From: Defluviitalea phaphyphila
GTDB taxonomy: Bacteria; Bacillota; Clostridia; Lachnospirales; Defluviitaleaceae
NCBI RefSeq assembly: GCF_001466305.1
Contig: NZ_JWID01000001.1
Span: 62,001 to 126,000 of the forward strand
Reading direction: 5' to 3'
Length of the DNA stretch: 64,000 nucleotides
Below are positions 61,766 through 64,000 of this stretch, one piece after another. How positions within the stretch are numbered: the stretch's first letter is position 1; the number at the start of each line of letters is the position of its first letter. Made by a program: the position numbers and the translations under genes. The notes beneath the pieces are model-generated. The model did not search any database, was not told where the DNA came from, and saw only the letters and a program-made list of their open reading frames with translations.

Positions 61766-61801
61766 ACTCCTACAAAAAATATTAATATTTTTTGTAGGAG
61801 T
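61766..61801 (-). terminator. Terminator of the fluoride riboswitch
   Basis: A 36-base perfect palindrome (18-bp arms, centre near 61783) is followed by a U run at 61760-61765 on the minus strand. Its 5' arm ACTCCTAC also belongs to the 3' end of the aptamer, so ligand binding would compete with hairpin formation. Confidence 0.8.
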
Positions 61802-61840
61802 CATTAGCATTATGCGATTCAGGTGAACTCCATCACCATT
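61795..61840 (-). promoter_or_regulatory. Fluoride riboswitch (crcB motif)
   Basis: On the minus strand the aptamer shows GGTGATGGAGTTCACC (61822-61837), the conserved hairpin with the GATGG core, and then GCTAATGACTCCTAC, the conserved 3' pairing element. The order and spacing match the crcB motif. With the terminator just downstream it fits a transcriptional ON switch for the antiporter. Confidence 0.88.
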
Positions 61841-61858
61841 TATTAAATTTACTAATAA

Positions 61859-61887
61859 ATTATAATATATTCTATAATACATGTCAA
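61859..61887 (-). promoter_or_regulatory. Promoter of the fluoride-riboswitch transcript
   Basis: A perfect TTGACA (61882-61887) and TATAAT (61859-61864) with a 17-base spacer on the minus strand put the start near 61852, just upstream of the aptamer. Confidence 0.85.
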
Positions 61888-61902
61888 TGAATTATCAAAT
61901 CC

Positions 61903-63009
61903 CTACTCAACACAATTTATACATTCATTATCATATAATACCACTTTATCTCTTCCTGTTCTTTTTGCTCTATATAAAGCACTATCTGCTTTTTCTTTTA
62001 TTTCATTTATATCTTTAATGGTTTCTGGATAATTAGCTACACCAATAGAAACTGTTATATTTATAGATTTTCCTATAGATGTTATAAAAGAATGATTTTT
62101 AACAGCTATTCTAATTCTTTCCGCAATATCTACTGCCTTTTTAGACGAACAGTTAATTAACATAACTGAAAATTCTTCCCCTCCATTTCTTGATACTATA
62201 TCAAAATCCCTACAATTTTTTACTAATATCTTTCCTAATTCTTTTAGAACCATATCTCCTACAGCATGTCCATATGTATCATTTACTTTTTTAAAAAAAT
62301 CTATATCAATAAATAATAAAGATAATTGCTCTTTATTTTTTATAACCCTATTACAAATAGAATTGAAAACTTCATCAAATTTTCTTACATTGTTTAAGCC
62401 TGTTAAAAAATCCTTTGTTGATTCAAGTCTGTACTTAGCTAATAATTCATTAGAAGCTATAATATATTCAATATATCTATATAATATAAAGCTAACTATA
62501 AAGTTCATAATCCAAAATATAATATTCATCTCAATTAAATAATGATACTCAGGAATTAATATAGCCCAAGAAATAGTAACAATAATATTATATAACAAAG
62601 CTGTATTAAGCCATTTATTTCTCAAAGTCTTAGTTTTATTTATAATTATAGGAAATAATATTCCTACTATTATCATATCTATAAAGGCTACAATAGAAGG
62701 ATTTGTTGCACCAAAGTATATTATACGAAATATCCCTATTATGATACTTGTAATAATAGCTGATATAAAGCCACCAAATAATGCGGACAAAGTAATAGCT
62801 ACACCTCTAAAATCTATAATAACATCTTGTATAACATTCACACTATATAACATTAATATAATTCCTAATATACTATTTAGAATCGCAAATATAATTTGAA
62901 GTATCAAAGAAGAATTTTTATTAATTCTATTTTCTTTTAAAAAAACTTGATTTAATATGGCTATAAATGCAATTATTATTGATGCATTTATAAATAAATC
63001 TTCAATCAT
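61903..63009 (-). CDS. Diguanylate cyclase with 5TM sensor domain
   Basis: This 368-residue protein has an N-terminal membrane domain of about six helices (residues 5-185), like the 5TMR-LYT receptor type. The GGDEF domain (about 205-365) has the intact active site GGEEF (RNGGEEFSVML) and DIDFFKKVNDTYGHAVGD, the metal and substrate motifs. It should make c-di-GMP. No EAL or effector gene is adjacent. It lies head to tail after the fRMsr gene, with a 77-base gap, and may be separately expressed. Confidence 0.92.
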   Translation of the reverse strand: MIEDLFINASIIIAFIAILNQVFLKENRINKNSSLILQIIFAILNSILGIILMLYSVNVIQDVIIDFRGVAITLSALFGGFISAIITSIIIGIFRIIYFGATNPSIVAFIDMIIVGILFPIIINKTKTLRNKWLNTALLYNIIVTISWAILIPEYHYLIEMNIIFWIMNFIVSFILYRYIEYIIASNELLAKYRLESTKDFLTGLNNVRKFDEVFNSICNRVIKNKEQLSLLFIDIDFFKKVNDTYGHAVGDMVLKELGKILVKNCRDFDIVSRNGGEEFSVMLINCSSKKAVDIAERIRIAVKNHSFITSIGKSINITVSIGVANYPETIKDINEIKEKADSALYRAKRTGRDKVVLYDNECINCVE

Positions 63010-63086
63010 TTACTTCTATTGCTCCTTTTATCCATTTATATAAATTTACATTTTATCTATTAGTATTTACACAATATTTCTTCTCT

Positions 63087-63590
63087 TTAAAATTTTTCTG
63101 GCCAATCAATATGTCTATTTAAAATATCTACAAAATCTTTTAAGCCCTTGGCATCATTTTCATCAAATCTAGCTTTAATAGGACTATCAATATCTAACAC
63201 CCCTATCAACTTACCATCTTTTATAATAGGAATTACTATTTCTGATTTTGAAATAGGGTCACAAGCAATATGTCCTTTAAATTCATGTACATCTTCTATT
63301 ACTTGTATTTTTCTTGTCTTCGCAGCAGTACCACATACTCCTTTTCCTAAAGGAATTCTTACACAAGCTACTTTCCCTTGAAAAGGCCCTAACACTAATT
63401 CTTCATCCTTATATAAATAAAATCCTGCCCAATTAATATCCTCCATTAATTGATATAATAGGGCAGAGGCATTAGATATATTGGCAAGCCAATCTTTTTC
63501 ATCAGCAATTATTCCCTTTAAATATGTATTTAGTTCTTTGTAAAATTCTTCCTTACTATTAATATTTATTTTATCTGTTCCTTGAAACAT
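63087..63590 (-). CDS. Free methionine-(R)-sulfoxide reductase (GAF-domain fRMsr)
   Basis: This 167-residue GAF protein has the three catalytic cysteines at C76 (ACVRIPLG), C86 (KGVCGTAA) and C110 (HIACDP), with spacing identical to E. coli fRMsr, plus the WAGFYLY and GVLDIDSP motifs. It repairs free methionine R-sulfoxide with thioredoxin. It lies upstream of the diguanylate cyclase, but a shared function is not implied. AGGAG precedes the ATG. Confidence 0.93.
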   Translation of the reverse strand: MFQGTDKININSKEEFYKELNTYLKGIIADEKDWLANISNASALLYQLMEDINWAGFYLYKDEELVLGPFQGKVACVRIPLGKGVCGTAAKTRKIQVIEDVHEFKGHIACDPISKSEIVIPIIKDGKLIGVLDIDSPIKARFDENDAKGLKDFVDILNRHIDWPEKF

Positions 63591-63734
63591 ATTTTTCTCC
63601 TTTCATTCAAATATTTTGTTTATAATTTTAATTATATAATACTTTATATTTTTTAATTAATTTTATTATATCATTTTATTTATAATAATATTGAACAAAA
63701 TTTATTATTTTTAAATATTATATTTAAAATATAA

Positions 63735-63781
63735 AAACCCTTCTTTACAAATAAAACTAATATTTTGTAAAGAAGAGTTTT
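63735..63781 (-). terminator. Terminator of the edge gene
   Basis: A stem of about 16-17 bp (63735-63752 with 63762-63781, one mismatch) is followed on the minus strand by a U-rich run. Confidence 0.7.
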
Positions 63782-63798
63782 ATATATAATATCAAAAT

Positions 63799-63990
63799 CT
63801 ATAAATAAATAAGTAAATCATTCATAAATTCCTGCTCTATTTTTACAAGTCTATGAGCTAACTCTATACTTTCTTTAGAGGCATTTTTATATTGATTAAG
63901 ATATCTACTTACAGATTTAATTCCCATATTACATCCATCAATCATTAATTCTGCAATTTTATCATCATCATTCTTTAACATTAATTTCAT
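63799..63990 (-). CDS. Small helical protein, possibly partial at the window edge
   Basis: This 63-residue frame begins MKLMLKNDDDKIAELMIDGC and is helical and charged, with no membrane segment. Only ten bases remain upstream in the window and they contain no stop, so the true start may lie outside. No ribosome site is visible before the ATG. A terminator follows at 63735-63781, which supports a real gene end. I do not recognise the family; the Glu/His-rich second half could be a two-helix bundle. Confidence 0.45.
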   Translation of the reverse strand: MKLMLKNDDDKIAELMIDGCNMGIKSVSRYLNQYKNASKESIELAHRLVKIEQEFMNDLLIYL

Positions 63991-64000
63991 TTCTGTAGTA

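Noticed and set aside
61673-61882. A 69-codon frame on the minus strand upstream of the antiporter
   Set aside because: It runs through the fluoride riboswitch aptamer and its terminator and has no ribosome site; the RNA explanation is far stronger.

Overview
This window is about 27% GC, densely coded and low in repeats. It looks like the chromosome of an anaerobic, spore-forming low-GC Firmicute of the class Clostridia, perhaps a Tissierellales or Peptostreptococcales relative. The reasons are pyruvate:ferredoxin oxidoreductase, a reverse rubrerythrin behind a PerR box, a GerA-type germinant receptor operon, AGGAGG ribosome binding sites with ATG, GTG or TTG starts, T-box control of pheST, and several Na+-linked transporters that suggest a saline or variable-ion habitat. 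I see no rRNA, tRNA, insertion sequence, prophage or CRISPR array.

Layout. 1-4.0 kb: the 5' part of an RND efflux pump, its membrane fusion lipoprotein and a MarR regulator, divergent from luxS and a 55-codon orphan. 4.0-8.7 kb: pheST behind a Phe T-box, then two tandem copies of a small membrane protein gene. 8.8-16.9 kb: BirA-controlled bioY, a two-component system, an NSS symporter and the TrkH/TrkA K+ system. 17-20.9 kb: gerA-gerB-gerC. 21-26 kb: uppP, reverse rubrerythrin, an exported 5'-nucleotidase with a truncated extra domain, and a split chromate transporter. 26-33.2 kb: PFOR, a glutathione pathway split into two genes, and arsRC. 33.4-34.9 kb: a secreted PL6 polysaccharide lyase. 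35-39.2 kb: an Fe-S/NifX/Mrp ATPase operon with Fur and DUF134 regulators. 39.4-44.9 kb: a TRAP transporter with a phosphomannose isomerase and a LacI repressor that has recognisable operators. 45-53 kb: a LysR regulator, a remnant of an ACT-domain gene, an Fe-S aldo/keto reductase and a giant secreted heparinase-like lyase. 53.4-57.6 kb: a Fur-box-controlled siderophore ABC transporter and a mini AraC regulator. 57.8-64 kb: nitroreductase, BCCT transporter, a cation/proton antiporter under a fluoride riboswitch, a diguanylate cyclase, a free methionine sulfoxide reductase and an edge gene.

How the genes may work together. Two secreted lyases with uronate-polymer folds, plus a LacI-controlled TRAP uptake system for a carboxylated solute and a phosphomannose isomerase, outline a possible polyuronide scavenging capacity. 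Reverse rubrerythrin, glutathione synthesis, methionine sulfoxide reductase and LuxS form a stress and thiol theme. The Mrp/NifX/ferredoxin-ATPase operon probably serves metal-cluster assembly. Regulation is unusually readable from the DNA: a Phe T-box, a fluoride riboswitch, BirA, PerR and Fur boxes, MarR and LacI palindromes, and many bidirectional terminators between convergent genes.

The most notable items are the fluoride riboswitch-antiporter pair, the in-frame split of a GshF-like enzyme, the duplicated small membrane protein that carries a copy of the pheST promoter, the twin MarR-type operators reaching luxS, and the direct repeats around the mrp promoter. No wholly new system could be proven from sequence alone.
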